A stretch of 64,000 nt of DNA. It comes from Streptomyces sp. NBC_01497. Its GTDB lineage: Bacteria; Actinomycetota; Actinomycetes; Streptomycetales; Streptomycetaceae. Location: the NCBI RefSeq assembly GCF_036250695.1, contig NZ_CP109427.1, positions 6,634,001 to 6,698,000 of the forward strand, given 5' to 3'. Shown here piece by piece: positions 25,312-34,717 of the stretch (the stretch's first letter is position 1; each line of letters starts with the position of its first letter). Below the pieces are notes generated by a model, which saw only the letters and a list, made by a program, of their open reading frames with translations, was not told where the DNA came from and did not search any database. Position numbers and translations under genes: made by a program.

Positions 25312-26916
25312 ATGAAGCGCAAAACCCTGGTGCTGTCGGCAGCCATAGGCCTGCTCGCCCCCGTCATGGCCGGCTGCGGCGGCAGCGGTGACAGTTCCGA
25401 CTCCGGCAGTGCCATCGTCGTGGGCACCACGGACCAATTCAGTGCGACGAAGGCGGCCCCCGCCCCCTTCGACCCGGCCTACACCTACGACACGGCCGCC
25501 TGGAACGTCCTGAGGCAGACCATCCAGACCCTCACACACGTGCCGCGCGGCGGCGGCGAGCCGGTGCCGGAAGCGGCGAGCCGCTGCCTGTTCACCGACC
25601 ACGAGAGCAAGACGTACCGCTGCACCCTGCGCTCGGGCCTGAAGTTCGCCAACGGCGACCCGGTCACCGCGGCCGACGTCAAGTACTCGATCGAACGGGT
25701 CGTCAACATCCACGACCCCAACAGCGCCTACGGTCTGCTCACCAACATCGGCACGATCGTCACCGACGGCCTCAACGTGGACTTCCACCTGAAGTCGTCC
25801 GACGCGACCTTCCCGTACAAGCTCGCGACACCCGCGGCGGGCATCGTGGACCCCAAGCAGTACGCGGCGAAGAAGCTGCGCGACGGCTTCGAGGTCGACG
25901 GCTCGGGTCCGTACACCTTCAAGGCGGAGGTGAAGGACAACACAGTCGTGAAGGCGACCTTCACCAAGAACCCCACTTATAAAGGGGACTTGAAGATTCA
26001 GAACAGCAAGGTCGAGATGCGGATGTACTCGGACGCCAAGGCCATGGAGACGGCGTTCGACAAGGACGATATCGGCGTGATGCTGCGCATGTCGCCGGAC
26101 CAGATCAAGTCCCTGACCGACCACCCGAAGAAAGACGTCAACCTCACCGAGATGCCGGGTCTCGAAATCCGCTATATCGGTTTCGACACGTCGGCACCGG
26201 TCGTCAAGAGCAAGGCCGTCCGTCAGGCGATGGCCTACCTGGTCGACCGCGACTCGCTCGTCTCCAAGGTCTACGGCACCACGGCGTCGCCGCTCTACTC
26301 GCTCATCCCCGCCGGCATCACGGGCCACACCAACTCGTTCTTCAACCAGTACGGTGCGCAGCCCTCGGCGCAGAAGGCCGCGCAGACCCTGCAGAAGGCC
26401 GGCATCCACACGCCGGTGAAGCTGACCCTGAACTACACGACGGACCACTACGGCGCCGCCACCGCCAAGGAGTTCCAGGTCCTCCAGGGCCAGCTCAACG
26501 ACAGCAAGCTCTTCGACGTCACCATCAAGGGCACGCCCTGGGACACCTTCCGGCCCGACCAGACCAAGGGCGACTACTCCGTCTACGGCATGGGCTGGTT
26601 CCCGGACTTCCCCGACCCGGACAACTTCACGGCGCCCTTCCTCGACAAGGACAACTTCCTCGGCAGCCCGTACGACAACCCGCAGATCCGCAACGAGCTG
26701 ATCCCGGAGTCGCGCCGCCAGGCCGACCGGGGATCCGCGGCGGGCGTCTTCGGGCAGATCCAGGACGCGGTGGCGGGCGACGTGCCGATCCTGCCGCTGT
26801 GGCAGGGCAAGCAGTACGTGGCAGCGCACACCGATGTCACGGGTGTGGAGTGGGCGGTCGACTCGTCGACCAACTACTACCTGTGGGAGCTAGGCGAGGG
26901 CACCACGTCCGACTGA
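25312..26916 (+). CDS. Family 5 (peptide/nickel type) ABC substrate-binding lipoprotein, orphan
   Basis: A 534-residue extracellular solute-binding protein of family 5, the oligopeptide/dipeptide/nickel class. The signal peptide ends in the lipobox MAGC with Cys22, followed by a Gly/Ser linker. SBP_bac_5 landmarks are visible: FANGDPVTAADVKYSIERVVN, GSGPYTFKA-type and YIGFDTSAPVVKSKAVRQAMAYLVDRD. Such proteins deliver peptides or other solutes to DppBCDF/OppBCDF-type transporters. No permease or ATPase genes are next to it, so it either shares a distant transporter or acts as a sensor. AAGGAG precedes the ATG. Confidence 0.88.
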   Translation: MKRKTLVLSAAIGLLAPVMAGCGGSGDSSDSGSAIVVGTTDQFSATKAAPAPFDPAYTYDTAAWNVLRQTIQTLTHVPRGGGEPVPEAASRCLFTDHESKTYRCTLRSGLKFANGDPVTAADVKYSIERVVNIHDPNSAYGLLTNIGTIVTDGLNVDFHLKSSDATFPYKLATPAAGIVDPKQYAAKKLRDGFEVDGSGPYTFKAEVKDNTVVKATFTKNPTYKGDLKIQNSKVEMRMYSDAKAMETAFDKDDIGVMLRMSPDQIKSLTDHPKKDVNLTEMPGLEIRYIGFDTSAPVVKSKAVRQAMAYLVDRDSLVSKVYGTTASPLYSLIPAGITGHTNSFFNQYGAQPSAQKAAQTLQKAGIHTPVKLTLNYTTDHYGAATAKEFQVLQGQLNDSKLFDVTIKGTPWDTFRPDQTKGDYSVYGMGWFPDFPDPDNFTAPFLDKDNFLGSPYDNPQIRNELIPESRRQADRGSAAGVFGQIQDAVAGDVPILPLWQGKQYVAAHTDVTGVEWAVDSSTNYYLWELGEGTTSD

Positions 26917-26964
26917 CGCACCTCCCGCCGCCAGGCACGGGGCCGCCCCGCCCCGCCGCTGTCA

Positions 26965-26995
26965 GGCCCCGGACCCGCACCGCCGGTCCGGGGCC
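26965..26995. terminator. Terminator between binding lipoprotein and response regulator
   Basis: Perfect 11-base arms GGCCCCGGACC / GGTCCGGGGCC with a 9-base loop, between two convergent genes. The rest of 26917-27221 is very GC-rich and shows no gene. Confidence 0.75.
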
Positions 26996-27221
26996 CCGGC
27001 ATGTCCGCCCGGCCCGGCGCGCGGGGCGTGCCCGGCCGCGCTGGGCGCGGTGCCGGTCCTGCGGTCGTCCTCGGGCCCTTCGCGGGCGCCATCGCCGGCC
27101 GGCCCAGGGCCCAGGAGCGTCCGCCCGGCCCGGAATCCGCGCGGTCCGGCGCGCACGGCCCGGGGAGCGGACGGCCCCGGGCAGCCGGGCGCGCGGGCGC
27201 CGCGCTCCCCGAAGGGCGCTC

Positions 27222-27902
27222 CTACTGGGCGCCCGGGCGCACCAGCCCGCTCTCGTACGCGTACACCGCCGCCTGCACCCGGTCCCGCAGGCTCAGCTTC
27301 GTCAGCACATGGCCCACATGGGTCTTGACCGTCGTCTCGCTGACGAACAGATCCGCCGCGATCTCCGCGTTCGACAGGCCGCGTGCCACCAGCTTCAGCA
27401 CCTCGACCTCGCGCTCCGTCAGCGTGTTCAGCGCGTTCGGCACGGCCTCCTCGCCCGAGGGCAGGTGGTCCGCGTACTTGTCCAGCAGCCGCCGCGTGAT
27501 GCTCGGGGCCAGCATCGCCTCGCCCGCCGCGACCACCCGGATCGCCTGCACCAGTTCGACGGCCGGAGCGTCCTTCAGGAGAAAGCCGCTCGCGCCCGCG
27601 CGCAGCGCCTCGACCACGTACTCGTCGAGGTCGAACGTGGTCAGTACGAGTACCTTGGCCGGGCCGTCCCTGCCGGGGCCGGTGATCTGCCGCGTCGCCT
27701 CGACGCCGTCCATCCGCGGCATGCGGATGTCCATCAGGACCACGTCGGGCTGGAGCGCCCGCACCTGCTCGATGGCCTGGAGGCCGTCGCCGGCCTCACC
27801 GACCACCGCGATGTCCTGCTCGGCCTCCAGGATCATCCGGAAACCGGTGCGCAGCAGCGGCTGGTCGTCGACAAGCAGGACGCGGACAGTGCCCACACTC
27901 AC
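27222..27902 (-). CDS. NarL/LuxR-type response regulator, orphan
   Basis: A 226-residue two-component response regulator. The receiver domain (residues 6-125) has D12 and D13, the phospho-acceptor D58 in VVLMDIRMPRMDG, T/S in LTTFD and K in FLLKD. The C-terminal LuxR helix-turn-helix (about 155-215) reads LTEREVEVLKLVARGLSNAEIAADLFVSETTVKTHV. The GTG at 27902 is the family-like start; the frame is open further upstream. No histidine kinase gene is adjacent, unlike most NarL-type pairs, so its kinase lies elsewhere. The gene upstream on this strand encodes a RecB-like nuclease 44 bases away. Confidence 0.9.
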   Translation of the reverse strand: MSVGTVRVLLVDDQPLLRTGFRMILEAEQDIAVVGEAGDGLQAIEQVRALQPDVVLMDIRMPRMDGVEATRQITGPGRDGPAKVLVLTTFDLDEYVVEALRAGASGFLLKDAPAVELVQAIRVVAAGEAMLAPSITRRLLDKYADHLPSGEEAVPNALNTLTEREVEVLKLVARGLSNAEIAADLFVSETTVKTHVGHVLTKLSLRDRVQAAVYAYESGLVRPGAQ

Positions 27903-27946
27903 GGGAGCCCCTTTCACTGGACCACGCCCATTCTGCCCTGCCCGCC

Positions 27947-28765
27947 CTAGGGGGCCGTCGGCAGCGGATAGACCGGGGGAGTGCCCCCGAATTCGGGACA
28001 GAACGCCTGGTGGTCGCACCATCCGCACAGCTTCGTCGGCCGCGGCGGGAAATCGCCCGTCTCCGTCGCCCGGCGGATCGCGTCCCACAGCGCGAGCAGT
28101 TTGCGCTCGACCCGCTCCAGGTCCTCAAGGACCGGGTCGTAGGTCAGCACGTCCCCGCTGCCGAGATACACGAGCTGGAGACGGCGCGGCACGACGCCCT
28201 TCAGTCGCCACACCACCAGCGCGTAGAAGGCCATCTGGAAGTGCGCGCTCTCGGCGTACTGGGGCCGGGGCGCCTTGCCGGTCTTGTAGTCGACGATCCG
28301 CACCTCGCCCGTCGGCGCCACGTCCACGCGGTCGATCACCCCGCGCAGCCGCAGCCCCGAGTCGAGCTCGGTCTCCACGAACATCTCGCGCTCCGCGGGT
28401 TCGAGCCGCGTCGGGTCCTCCAGCGCGAACCACCGCTCGACCAGTGCCTCGGCCTGGGCGAGCCAGAGCGCCAGCCGCTCGCCCGCCTCGTCGTCGGCGA
28501 ACAGCTCCGCGAGCTCAGGACGTGCCGCGCGCAGCCTGTCCCACTGGTGCGGCACCATCTCCTTGGCCCGGGGCGCCGTGCGCTCATCGGCCGGATGGTC
28601 GAAAAGGCGCTCCAGCACGGCGTGCACCAGCGTCCCGCGGGTAGCCGCCTCGCTCGGCTTCTGGGGCAGTTTGTCGATGACCCGGAAGCGGTAGAGCAGA
28701 GGGCACTGCATGAAGTCGTTCGCCCGCGACGGCGACAGGGAGGTGGGGGGCGCGCTCGTACTCAT
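27947..28765 (-). CDS. RecB-family (PD-(D/E)XK) exonuclease with Fe-S cysteines
   Basis: A 272-residue RecB-type nuclease domain protein. It starts with STSAPPTSLSPSRANDFMQCPLLYRFRVIDKLP, the AddB/RecB-type entry with the first cysteine, and contains RGTLVHAVLERLF and the catalytic EVRIVDYKTGK (D-x-K) motif. It ends with CGWCDHQAFC, whose three cysteines with the N-terminal one match the 4Fe-4S staple of AddB-like nucleases. The same gene accompanies trmI and the Pup-proteasome cluster in mycobacteria. The substrate is unknown. The ATG at 28765 stands 7 bases after a TAGGGT box on the minus strand. Confidence 0.9.
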   Translation of the reverse strand: MSTSAPPTSLSPSRANDFMQCPLLYRFRVIDKLPQKPSEAATRGTLVHAVLERLFDHPADERTAPRAKEMVPHQWDRLRAARPELAELFADDEAGERLALWLAQAEALVERWFALEDPTRLEPAEREMFVETELDSGLRLRGVIDRVDVAPTGEVRIVDYKTGKAPRPQYAESAHFQMAFYALVVWRLKGVVPRRLQLVYLGSGDVLTYDPVLEDLERVERKLLALWDAIRRATETGDFPPRPTKLCGWCDHQAFCPEFGGTPPVYPLPTAP

Positions 28766-28772
28766 GCCGCAG

Positions 28773-28778
28773 ACCCTA
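28773..28778 (-). promoter_or_regulatory. TAGGGT -10 box, leaderless-type promoter of the RecB-like gene
   Basis: Read on the minus strand, TAGGGT ends 7 bases before the ATG at 28765 with no ribosome binding site between. Confidence 0.45.
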
Positions 28779-28873
28779 CGACCCGCCACTGACAGCGATC
28801 CGCATACCATCGACTACGAGGCCTTTCGCACTGCATGATCAAGCAGACGGCAGGCGGACGACGGAAGGAACCC

Positions 28874-30121
28874 GTGAAAGAGGACGATTCGGGCGAACGC
28901 GACACGGGCGAAGCGCGGGACAAGAGCGGCGCGCCTGAGCCCGGCGCGAAGCCCGTGCGCCCGGCCGACCCCGGAGGCGGCATCCTGGTGGGCCGTCCCT
29001 TCGGTGTGCCCGTCTACGTGGGGCCCAGCTGGTTCCTGGTCGCCGCGCTCATCACCTGGATCTTCGGCGGCCAGCTCGGCGGCATCCTGCCGGACATCGG
29101 CAACGCGCGCTACCTCGTGGCGCTCTTCTTCGCGGTGGCCTTCTACGCCTCCGTGTTCGTGCACGAACTCGCGCACACCGTGGCCGCGCTCCGCTTCAAT
29201 CTGCCGGTGCGCCGCATCCAGCTGCAGTTCTTCGGCGGTGTCTCCGAGATCGAGAAGGAATCCGATACGCCGGGGCGCGAGTTCGTGCTCGCGTTCGTCG
29301 GCCCGCTCCTGTCGCTGATCCTCTCCGGGATCTTCTACGGCGCGATGTACCTGGTCGACGCGGGTTCCGTGCCCGGTGTGCTGCTCGCGGGTCTCATGGT
29401 CTCGAACCTGATCGTCGCGATCTTCAACTTCCTGCCGGGCCTCCCGCTCGACGGCGGCCGTATGCTGCGCGCCGTCGTGTGGAAGATCACCGGCAAGCCC
29501 ATGAGCGGCACGGTCGCCGCGGTCTGGGTCGGCCGGGCGCTCGCCGTCGCCGTCCTCGTCGTCCTCATCGGCCTCCCGCTGTTCGGGGGCGGCGGACTGC
29601 GCGGCGACGGCGGTATCGACGGCGTCGAGACGGTCACGGACGCCCTGATCGCCGCGATTCTCGCCGCGATCATCTGGACCGGCGCGGGCAACAGCCTGCG
29701 CATGGCCAGGCTGCGCGAGCACCTTCCGCAGCTCCAGGCGCGCACGCTGACCCGGCGGGCCGTGCCCGTGGAGCCGCACACGCCCCTGTCCGAGGCGCTG
29801 CGCAGGGCCAACGAGGCCGGTGCGCGGGCCCTCGTCGTCGTGGACGGCCAGGGTGAGCCCACCGGCATCGTGCGCGAGGCGTCCCTCGTGGGCGTACCCC
29901 AGCACCGGCGCCCCTGGGTCGCGGTCAGCACCCTGACCCAGGACCTCACGGACGGCATGACGGTCCCGGCCGATCTGGGCGGGGAGATCCTGCTCGACCG
30001 GCTGCGGGCCAACCCCGCCACCGAGTACCTGGTGGTCGAAAAGAGCGGGTCGATCTACGGCGTGCTGTCCACGACGGACGTCGAGCGGGCCTTCGTCGCG
30101 GCGATGGCCCGGCCCCAGTGA
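28874..30121 (+). CDS. Site-2 protease (M50) with tandem CBS domains
   Basis: A 415-residue membrane zinc metalloprotease of the M50 / site-2 protease family, Rip3-like type. The first 35 residues are charged and cytoplasmic. Zinc motif H97-E-L-A-H101 lies in a membrane helix, and the third ligand D193 is in FLPGLPLDGGRM. About six hydrophobic segments are followed by two C-terminal CBS domains (about 290-410), which usually sense adenine nucleotides. Such enzymes cut membrane-bound anti-sigma factors or other proteins; no target gene is adjacent. I chose the GTG with GGAAGGA 4 bases upstream; an ATG 13 codons earlier (28835) is possible. Confidence 0.88.
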   Translation: MKEDDSGERDTGEARDKSGAPEPGAKPVRPADPGGGILVGRPFGVPVYVGPSWFLVAALITWIFGGQLGGILPDIGNARYLVALFFAVAFYASVFVHELAHTVAALRFNLPVRRIQLQFFGGVSEIEKESDTPGREFVLAFVGPLLSLILSGIFYGAMYLVDAGSVPGVLLAGLMVSNLIVAIFNFLPGLPLDGGRMLRAVVWKITGKPMSGTVAAVWVGRALAVAVLVVLIGLPLFGGGGLRGDGGIDGVETVTDALIAAILAAIIWTGAGNSLRMARLREHLPQLQARTLTRRAVPVEPHTPLSEALRRANEAGARALVVVDGQGEPTGIVREASLVGVPQHRRPWVAVSTLTQDLTDGMTVPADLGGEILLDRLRANPATEYLVVEKSGSIYGVLSTTDVERAFVAAMARPQ

Positions 30122-30307
30122 GGGCCGCGGCCCGCTGACGCGTCGCCCCGGGCAGGACGGCCCGGCCCCCGGTGGCCGTCCGGGCGCCCCGGTCGTCCCC
30201 CCGTCGGTGCCTGTCGGTGCCCCCGGATCGCGACGCCCCGCCCGGCCCGCGCGGCCCACCGGTCGCGCCCGGGGCACCGGGCGGACAGAGGCACCACGGG
30301 AAGCGGA

Positions 30308-30313
30308 TAGGCT
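30308..30313 (+). promoter_or_regulatory. TAGGCT -10 box, leaderless-type promoter of trmI
   Basis: TAGGCT ends 6 bases before the ATG at 30320; there is no ribosome binding site. Confidence 0.5.
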
Positions 30314-30319
30314 GGGCAC

Positions 30320-31213
30320 ATGTCCGAACCGACCGGTGCCGCCCGCCGTCGTGGGCCCTTCAAGGTCGGGGACCAGGTCCAGCTCACCGACCCCAAGGGA
30401 CGCCACTACACCTTCACGCTCGAAGCCGGGAAGAACTTCCACACCCACAAGGGGTCCTTCCCGCACGACGAGCTGATCGGTGCTCCCGAGGGCAGTGTTG
30501 TCCGAACCACGGGAAACGTCGCCTACCTCGCGTTGCGCCCCCTGCTCCCCGACTACGTCCTGTCCATGCCCCGCGGCGCAGCCGTGGTCTACCCGAAGGA
30601 CGCGGGCCAGATCCTGGCGTTCGGCGACATCTTCCCCGGCGCGCGGGTCGTCGAGGCGGGGGTGGGCTCCGGCTCCCTCAGCAGCTTCCTGCTGCGGGTC
30701 ATCGGCGATGACGGGATGCTGCACTCCTACGAGCGCCGGCAGGACTTCGCGGACATCGCCCGGGGCAACGTCGAGCGCTACTTCGGCGGCCCCCACCCCG
30801 CGTGGGAGCTGACCGTCGGCGACCTCCAGGACAACCTCTCCGACACCGAGGTCGACCGCGTCATCCTGGACATGCTCGCGCCCTGGGAGTGCCTGGACGC
30901 GGTCTCCAAGGCCCTCGTGCCCGGCGGGATCCTCATCGCGTACGTCGCGACCACCACGCAGCTCTCCCGCACCGTGGAGACCATCCGCGAGTTCGGCACG
31001 TTCAACGAGCCGGCCGCGTGGGAGTCCATGATCCGCAACTGGCACGTCGAGGGCCTCGCCGTACGCCCCGACCACCGCATGATCGGCCACACCGGCTTCC
31101 TCGTCACCGCACGGCGCCTCGCCGACGGTGTCGAGCCCCCACTGCGCCGCAGGCGCCCCGCGAAGGGCGCGTACGGCGAGGACTACGACGGTCCCGGCAG
31201 CGGATCGCGCTGA
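30320..31213 (+). CDS. trmI: tRNA (adenine-N1)-methyltransferase
   Basis: A 297-residue TrmI-type enzyme that methylates A58 of tRNA at N1 with S-adenosylmethionine and works as a homotetramer. The N-terminal beta domain (GPFKVGDQVQLTDPKGRHYTF) is followed by the Rossmann fold with SAM motif VVEAGVGSGSLSSFLLRVIG, and later DMLAPWECLDAV and the PNNxxQ-like region. The C-terminal 25 residues are basic. It sits upstream of the Pup-proteasome genes, as in mycobacteria. A strong hairpin terminator follows. Confidence 0.93.
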   Translation: MSEPTGAARRRGPFKVGDQVQLTDPKGRHYTFTLEAGKNFHTHKGSFPHDELIGAPEGSVVRTTGNVAYLALRPLLPDYVLSMPRGAAVVYPKDAGQILAFGDIFPGARVVEAGVGSGSLSSFLLRVIGDDGMLHSYERRQDFADIARGNVERYFGGPHPAWELTVGDLQDNLSDTEVDRVILDMLAPWECLDAVSKALVPGGILIAYVATTTQLSRTVETIREFGTFNEPAAWESMIRNWHVEGLAVRPDHRMIGHTGFLVTARRLADGVEPPLRRRRPAKGAYGEDYDGPGSGSR

Positions 31214-31283
31214 CCTGGTTCCGTCACGCGACGGCCCCGGCGGCGCATCCCGCCGATCCCGGCCCCGCGCGGTCAACGCCCTG

Positions 31284-31331
31284 CCGCCGCCGCCCCGTTC
31301 CCGCCCACCGCGCGGAACGGGGCGGCGGCGG
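31284..31331 (+). terminator. Terminator of trmI
   Basis: Perfect 18-base GC arms at 31284-31301 and 31314-31331 with a 12-base loop, 70 bases after the trmI stop. Confidence 0.85.
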
Positions 31332-31488
31332 TTCCGGGTTGGCGCGCCGTGGCACTCGCAGGCGTCGCACCCCGGGCCCGGGGAACCGGCCGCCCCCCAC
31401 CGTTTCGCGTGTGTGTGACGTGTGGCACGATGCTGTCTCCCGCCCACAGTTGGTTTCTCCAGCACCACCGCAACAGGAGACAGTCGGC

Positions 31489-32088
31489 GTGCAGCTCTCC
31501 GAGCTTCCGGACCTCGCGCACACCAGGCCCACCCCGATGCACTGGCTCGCCACGGCCACCGCGATGGCGGGCGTCGTCGCGGTGGCGGGGCTCTTCCACC
31601 AGCAGGGCGCCACCGCTTCCGCGGCGGCCCCGCGGCAGGGCCCGCCGATCAGCGGCTCCGCCGCGCCGAGAGCCGCACACCTGCCGGCACCCGACGCGGG
31701 CACGTTCCACTTCCCGCTGGAGTGCGGATCCGTCGGCTTCGTCGTGACCGCCAGGGCGAGCGGCGACCTGGACGGGGACGGCAACCCGGAGACGGTCGCG
31801 GCCGTCCGCTGCGACTCGGGCTCCGGCACACCGCCGAACGCGGTCTACGTCCTCAACAGGGACCGCGAGGGCACACCGCGGGTGGTCGCCACCCTTTTGG
31901 GTGTCGCGTCGAAGGAGACCGTCGGCAAGGGGTTCAGCGTCGCCGGCCGCGCCGTCTACGCGACGCTCCTCGGCTATTCGAGCGAGAACGTGCCGAGCTG
32001 CTGCCCGGACGTCACGGAGAAGGTCTCCTGGGTGTGGCGCAACGGCGTGTTCGTCCGCAGCGAACAGGCCAACGACAAGAGCGTCTGA
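31489..32088 (+). CDS. Secreted or membrane-anchored hypothetical protein
   Basis: A 199-residue protein I do not recognise by name. The N-terminal 45 residues hold a hydrophobic segment (WLATATAMAGVVAVAGLF) followed by an Ala-rich stretch, so it is exported or anchored. The mature part contains DLDGDGNPET, a calcium-loop or FG-GAP-like DxDGDG motif, and four cysteines (CGSVG, RCDSG, SCCPD) that may form disulfides outside the cell. The GTG start follows AGGAGA. The frame is open far upstream but antisense-like GC-rich sequence precedes it. It has its own transcript between trmI and the ferredoxin gene. Confidence 0.7.
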   Translation: MQLSELPDLAHTRPTPMHWLATATAMAGVVAVAGLFHQQGATASAAAPRQGPPISGSAAPRAAHLPAPDAGTFHFPLECGSVGFVVTARASGDLDGDGNPETVAAVRCDSGSGTPPNAVYVLNRDREGTPRVVATLLGVASKETVGKGFSVAGRAVYATLLGYSSENVPSCCPDVTEKVSWVWRNGVFVRSEQANDKSV

Positions 32089-32189
32089 AAAGCACACCCG
32101 GCCCGCGCGAGCACGCTCCGGGCGGGGCCGGCGGCCTCGGGGCCGGGCCGGTCGAGGTCACATTTCGGCGACTGACCCGTCGCCCGCCG

Positions 32190-32507
32190 TCACTGTGCGT
32201 CGGGGCCGACGACCTCGGCGCCGTCCGAGACCCGGCGCACGTGGATGCACTCGCCGGGGCACTCCTTCGCCGAATCGACCACCTCGCGCAGCAGCGGCAA
32301 GGGGACGCGGGTGCTCGCGCCCGGGTTCTGGAGCAGCTCGTCGTCGGCGCTCTTGACGTAGGCGAGGCCGTCGATGTCCAGCTCGAACACCTCGCGCGCG
32401 TACTGCGCACAGATGCCGTCACCCGTGCACAGATCCTGATCGATCCATACCTCCAGCGGTCCCTGGGCCGCGAGGTCATCGGTCGGGGCGTCCTGCTGCA
32501 CGGTCAT
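32190..32507 (-). CDS. Ferredoxin
   Basis: A 105-residue small ferredoxin of the type found with actinobacterial P450s or near the Pup-proteasome genes. The cysteine pattern is C27-TGDGI-C33 and later C83-PGE-C87, which fits a 3Fe-4S or 4Fe-4S single-cluster protein (an Asp, D30, stands between the first two Cys). The N-terminal 18 residues are an extension rich in Gln/Asp. AGGAG lies 5 bases before the ATG at 32507. It is divergent from arc across 264 bases. No redox partner enzyme is adjacent, so its role is open. Confidence 0.88.
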   Translation of the reverse strand: MTVQQDAPTDDLAAQGPLEVWIDQDLCTGDGICAQYAREVFELDIDGLAYVKSADDELLQNPGASTRVPLPLLREVVDSAKECPGECIHVRRVSDGAEVVGPDAQ

Positions 32508-32771
32508 ATCTCCTGCCGTTTTCTGCGTCGGGCCCATCCGTCGTGCAACCCTGGGTGACAAGTCGCGCCAGCCATGACGGGTGTTGAACAAGTCGACGAT
32601 ACAACCGGCCGCTTTCCGATGTTGTCGGGTGGGTATTTGCCTGGCGTGAGGGAGAGCGCAAGGGTGAAGATCGGACAGACCCCTTACGTGTTTGTGATCT
32701 AGGGGTTTCAATCATCACCCACCCAGGTAGGGTCAGGAAGCGTCCAGCTCCCCTTGGAGGAGGTGAGGACC

Positions 32772-34538
32772 GTGGCAGCCCACGACGACGACATCAACCG
32801 CGGCATCCGGCCCGGGCGGGGGTCCGAGGACCCCGCAGGCCAGGTTGCCTATCTTGAGCAGGAAATCGCCGTCCTGCGCCGCAAGCTCGCCGACTCTCCG
32901 CGGCACACGAGAATTCTCGAAGAGCGGATCGTCGAGCTCCAGACGAACCTGGCGGGCGTGTCCGCTCAGAATGAGCGGCTCGCCAATACGCTGCGTGAGG
33001 CCCGCGACCAGATCGTGGCCCTCAAGGAAGAGGTCGACCGGTTGGCCCAGCCGCCTGCCGGCTTCGGCGTCTTCCTGCAGGCGAACGAGGACGAAACGGC
33101 GGACATCTTCACCGGTGGCCGCAAGCTCCGGGTGAACGTCAGCCCCAGCGTCGAGCTCGACGAGCTCCGGCGCGGCCAGGAAGTGATGCTCAACGAGGCG
33201 CTCAACGTGGTCGAGGCCATGCAGTTCGAGCGCGCCGGCGACATCGTCACCCTCAAGGAGATCCTGGAGGACGGCGAGCGCGCGCTGGTCGTCGGGCACA
33301 CCGACGAAGAGCGCGTGGTACGGCTCGCCGAGCCCCTCATGGACCTCACCATCAGGCCCGGCGACGCCCTGCTGCTCGAACCCCGCTCCGGGTACGTCTA
33401 CGAAGTCGTGCCCAAGAGCGAGGTCGAGGAGCTCGTCCTCGAAGAGGTCCCCGACGTCGACTACACGAAGATCGGCGGCCTCGGCGGGCAGATCGAACTG
33501 ATCCGCGACGCCGTCGAGCTTCCCTACCTCTACCCGGACCTGTTCAAGGAGCACGAGCTCCGGCCTCCGAAGGGCATCCTGCTCTACGGTCCTCCCGGAT
33601 GCGGCAAGACGCTCATCGCCAAGGCAGTCGCCAATTCGCTCGCCAAGAAGGTCGGCGAAGTGACGGGGCGGCCCGCGGGCAAGAGCTACTTCCTGAACAT
33701 CAAGGGTCCGGAGCTGCTGAACAAGTACGTCGGTGAGACCGAGCGGCACATCCGCCTGGTCTTCCAGCGCGCCAGGGAGAAGGCGAGCGAGGGCACGCCC
33801 GTCATCGTCTTCTTCGACGAGATGGAATCCCTCTTCCGCACCCGCGGTTCCGGTGTCAGCTCGGACGTGGAGAACACCATCGTCCCCCAGCTGCTCGCCG
33901 AGATCGACGGTGTGGAGGGCCTGGAGAACGTCATCGTCATCGGCGCCTCCAACCGTGAGGACATGATCGACCCGGCGATCCTGCGCCCGGGCCGGCTCGA
34001 CGTGAAGATCAAGATCGAGCGTCCCGACGCGGACTCCGCCAAGGACATCTTCGCCAAGTACCTCACGGCCTCCCTGCCGCTGCACGCGGACGACCTCTCG
34101 GAACACCGCGAGTCGCCCGACCAGGCGGTCCACGCCATGATCCAGACCGTCGTGGAGCAGATGTACGCCGAATCCGAGGAGAACCGCTTCCTTGAGGTGA
34201 CGTACGCCAACGGCGACAAGGAAGTCCTGTACTTCAAGGACTTCAACTCGGGCGCGATGATCGAGAACATCGTCGGCCGGGCCAAGAAAATGGCCATCAA
34301 GGACTTCCTCGACCACAATCAGAAGGGCATCCGCGTCTCCCACCTCCTCCAGGCGTGTGTGGACGAGTTCAAGGAGAACGAGGACCTGCCGAACACCACG
34401 AACCCGGACGACTGGGCCCGTATCTCCGGCAAGAAGGGCGAGCGGATCGTCTACATCCGTACGCTCGTCACCGGAAAGCAGGGCGCCGACACCGGGCGTT
34501 CCATCGACACGGTGGCGAACACCGGTCAGTACCTGTAA
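32772..34538 (+). CDS. arc: Proteasome-associated AAA ATPase ARC/Mpa
   Basis: A 588-residue ARC (Mpa) ATPase, which unfolds pupylated proteins and feeds them to the 20S proteasome. Domains: N-terminal coiled coil that binds Pup (about 25-80), two OB folds (about 80-225), and the AAA module with Walker A GPPGCGKT (273-280), Walker [10 protein letters not shown] and the SRH segment. The C-terminus TGQYL carries the penultimate Tyr that docks into the proteasome alpha ring. I chose the GTG at 32772 after GGAGGAGG, giving the usual family length; a TTG and a GTG lie a few codons earlier. A terminator follows. Confidence 0.95.
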   Translation: MAAHDDDINRGIRPGRGSEDPAGQVAYLEQEIAVLRRKLADSPRHTRILEERIVELQTNLAGVSAQNERLANTLREARDQIVALKEEVDRLAQPPAGFGVFLQANEDETADIFTGGRKLRVNVSPSVELDELRRGQEVMLNEALNVVEAMQFERAGDIVTLKEILEDGERALVVGHTDEERVVRLAEPLMDLTIRPGDALLLEPRSGYVYEVVPKSEVEELVLEEVPDVDYTKIGGLGGQIELIRDAVELPYLYPDLFKEHELRPPKGILLYGPPGCGKTLIAKAVANSLAKKVGEVTGRPAGKSYFLNIKGPELLNKYVGETERHIRLVFQRAREKASEGTPVIVFFDEMESLFRTRGSGVSSDVENTIVPQLLAEIDGVEGLENVIVIGASNREDMIDPAILRPGRLDVKIKIERPDADSAKDIFAKYLTASLPLHADDLSEHRESPDQAVHAMIQTVVEQMYAESEENRFLEVTYANGDKEVLYFKDFNSGAMIENIVGRAKKMAIKDFLDHNQKGIRVSHLLQACVDEFKENEDLPNTTNPDDWARISGKKGERIVYIRTLVTGKQGADTGRSIDTVANTGQYL

Positions 34539-34546
34539 GTAACGGA

Positions 34547-34585
34547 CCGGCTGCGGATGCCCCCGGCGGGGTATCCGCAGCCGGT
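34547..34585 (+). terminator. Terminator of arc
   Basis: Perfect 13-base arms ACCGGCTGCGGAT / ATCCGCAGCCGGT with a 13-base loop, followed by TGCTTT, starting 9 bases after the arc stop. Confidence 0.85.
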
Positions 34586-34717
34586 TGCTTTACCCGGACG
34601 TACCATCACACCAGGCCGACGTGTCGAATGATCTCCCCGCGGACGCCACGGCGTTCTAGGCTCGATAACTGAGCGCCGCGTCCCCAGGGGGCGCCGCCGC
34701 CGGGCAAGGAGGGCCGC

